Origin: Hydrogenovibrio sp965140365 | Lineage (GTDB): Bacteria; Pseudomonadota; Gammaproteobacteria; Thiomicrospirales; Thiomicrospiraceae | NCBI GenBank assembly: GCA_965140365.1 | Contig: OZ223196.1 | Direction: 5' to 3' (one strand) | Length of the DNA stretch: 64,000 bases | Shown here: in pieces, positions 63,264-64,000 of the stretch | Position numbering within the stretch: position 1 is the first letter of the stretch | Layout: each line of letters starts with the position of its first letter | The notes under the pieces: generated by a model | Database searches by the model: none | The model's input: only the letters and a program-made list of their open reading frames with translations | What the model was told of the DNA's origin: nothing | Position numbers and translations under genes: made by a program

Positions 63264-63286
63264 TCGAGCGGTTTGTGACCTATTGA

Positions 63287-63312
63287 AAAAACGACCAGGC
63301 CTGGTCGTTTTT
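63287..63312. terminator. Palindromic terminator built on CCAGGCCTGG
   Basis: Perfect 26-bp palindrome: AAAAACGA / TCGTTTTT arms around CCAGGCCTGG (63295-63304), followed by GTTTTGTTTT. Ends the ilvE unit. Confidence 0.85.
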
Positions 63313-63368
63313 GTTTTGTTTTAAAGGTTGATTCACGCTTTAGGTGTGATGGAACTTTGCGCGACTTT

Positions 63369-64000
63369 TCAGTCTATTTTTTCTACAAATGTTTTATGAA
63401 TTAAGTGTTTTTCAAACTCATGTAACCGTTTGATAACAGAAATGAATTTTGTGATGTCCGTCCAACGATCAATTAAGTAAGAAAAGCTGTCATTTACCTT
63501 TCCAAAAGCGTTCCCGGTTTGAGTAACAATACCGAGCGTGACGGCCCCCGTAAAAAGTGATGGTGCCATCAGTAAATAGGGCAGAATAATCATAACCTGC
63601 CCGTAAAGCGAGCTCCAGAGTGTGAAATAGGAATAGTGGTTGAACATTCTGAAATAGTTGATGCGTAACCCTGTAAACAATTCGGTGAGTGAAATCATGT
63701 TAGCGTAGGTCTTGTCATCTTCCGAGTAAACCAATTGTTTTCGATACGCGGCCTCAACTTTCTGGTTGTTGTATTCCAGGCCAGGTAATTTAATGCCTAC
63801 CACATAAGAAATCAGAATGCCGCCGACAGAGGTGAGGAGTGCAATCCATACTAAGGAGCCGTCTATGCCGTTTAAAAAAGGCAGACTGACTTTATCGGAT
63901 AAGCTCCAAAGAATTGGAATAAACGCGATCAGTGTTAAGATTGCTCGGAATAGCCCCAACCCCAAACTTTCCAAATGCTTGGCAAATTCGTAGGTGTCGT
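63369..64000 (-). CDS. SbmA/BacA-like transporter (5' end outside window)
   Basis: The frame is open from the right edge to the stop at 63369; about 210 C-terminal residues are present. VGIKLPGLEYNNQKVEAAYRKQLVYSEDD corresponds to the most conserved part of SbmA/BacA, and NYFRMFNHYSYFTLW and SYLIDRWTDI follow. These are proton-driven inner-membrane importers of peptides and antibiotics such as microcins and bleomycin. At least three membrane helices are in view. An in-frame ATG at 63974 is internal because homologous sequence (DTYEFAKHLESLG) continues upstream. Confidence 0.83.
   Translation of the reverse strand, partial: DTYEFAKHLESLGLGLFRAILTLIAFIPILWSLSDKVSLPFLNGIDGSLVWIALLTSVGGILISYVVGIKLPGLEYNNQKVEAAYRKQLVYSEDDKTYANMISLTELFTGLRINYFRMFNHYSYFTLWSSLYGQVMIILPYLLMAPSLFTGAVTLGIVTQTGNAFGKVNDSFSYLIDRWTDITKFISVIKRLHEFEKHLIHKTFVEKID

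Larger units (their letters stand above)
891..63304. repeat. Iterated palindrome family CCAGGCCTGG (22 sites)
   Basis: Perfect 10-mers start at 2081, 4482, 12751, 14749, 15673, 17202, 20297, 24514, 30386, 32390, 36594, 41247, 46125, 58908 and 63295. One-mismatch copies keeping the CAGGCCTG core start at 891, 8779, 10284, 20549, 28980 and 60922; the core alone is at 27482. An 8-bp word is expected about once in 64 kb at even base composition. Eight of the 22 lie between genes. Each full copy holds two CCWGG pentamers back to back and a GGCC centre. Coordinates given are the span of the whole family, not one continuous element. Confidence 0.9.

Noticed and set aside
1..64000. CRISPR array, prophage, rRNA operon
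   Set aside because: No regularly spaced direct repeats, phage structural genes or rRNA sequence were seen anywhere in the window.

Overview
The window is bacterial chromosome, almost certainly from a marine gammaproteobacterium. Gene content and order suggest the Hydrogenovibrio/Thiomicrospira/Thiomicrorhabdus group of sulfur-oxidising autotrophs, but that placement is inference: no rRNA or carbon-fixation gene lies here. Supporting signs are an ectoine operon with its own aspartokinase (salt adaptation), Gram-negative envelope genes (PldA, PagL-like, Kdo and heptose genes, MltB, LspA, MurJ) and a dense run of housekeeping genes.

Layout. 1-6.5 kb: end of a DUF1254 gene, a patatin-pldA pair, a PilZ-like protein, a periplasmic rhodanese and a coiled-coil membrane protein. 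6.6-19.6 kb: rpsT, murJ, ribF-ileS-lspA, mltB, rlmKL, hemN (with an FNR-type box) and an HDOD gene. 19.7-24.8 kb: LPS inner-core genes waaA, kdsD, a pagL-like gene, hldE and gmhA. 24.8-36.6 kb: a complete glycogen cluster glk-glgC-GH57-malQ-glgB-glgA-glgP, covering synthesis, branching, remodelling and phosphorolysis. 36.7-38.6 kb: small genes plus greB. 38.6-43.6 kb: ectABC-ask and a TPR membrane protein. 43.8-46.2 kb: a thioredoxin / TolC-like / membrane-fusion-like cassette with no inner-membrane pump beside it. 46.3-48.2 kb: a small membrane protein and a type II NADH dehydrogenase.

48.3-55.9 kb is a foreign-looking island. Two 71-bp imperfect direct repeats bound it, and each contains a tRNA-type promoter; the right copy drives tRNA-Asn. 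Inside are three decayed transposase genes, a pstSCAB phosphate importer with unusual codon choice and no phoU, a Fic-like gene in the usual phoU position, and the tail of a truncated XRE regulator. From 55.87 kb core genes resume: tRNA-Asn, SRP RNA, dnaX-ybaB-recR, argF-argD, ilvE, a zinc-finger gene and a truncated sbmA/bacA-like gene.

The most striking pattern is not a gene. The palindrome CCAGGCCTGG is scattered through the window: 15 perfect 10-mers and 22 copies of the 8-bp core CAGGCCTG, where chance predicts about one core. Copies form the stems of several intergenic hairpins and lie inside genes, mostly read as Gln-Ala-Trp/Cys. None occurs between 46.1 and 58.9 kb, a gap that covers the whole island. 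It behaves like a genome-wide iterated palindrome comparable in kind to uptake sequences or cyanobacterial HIP1.
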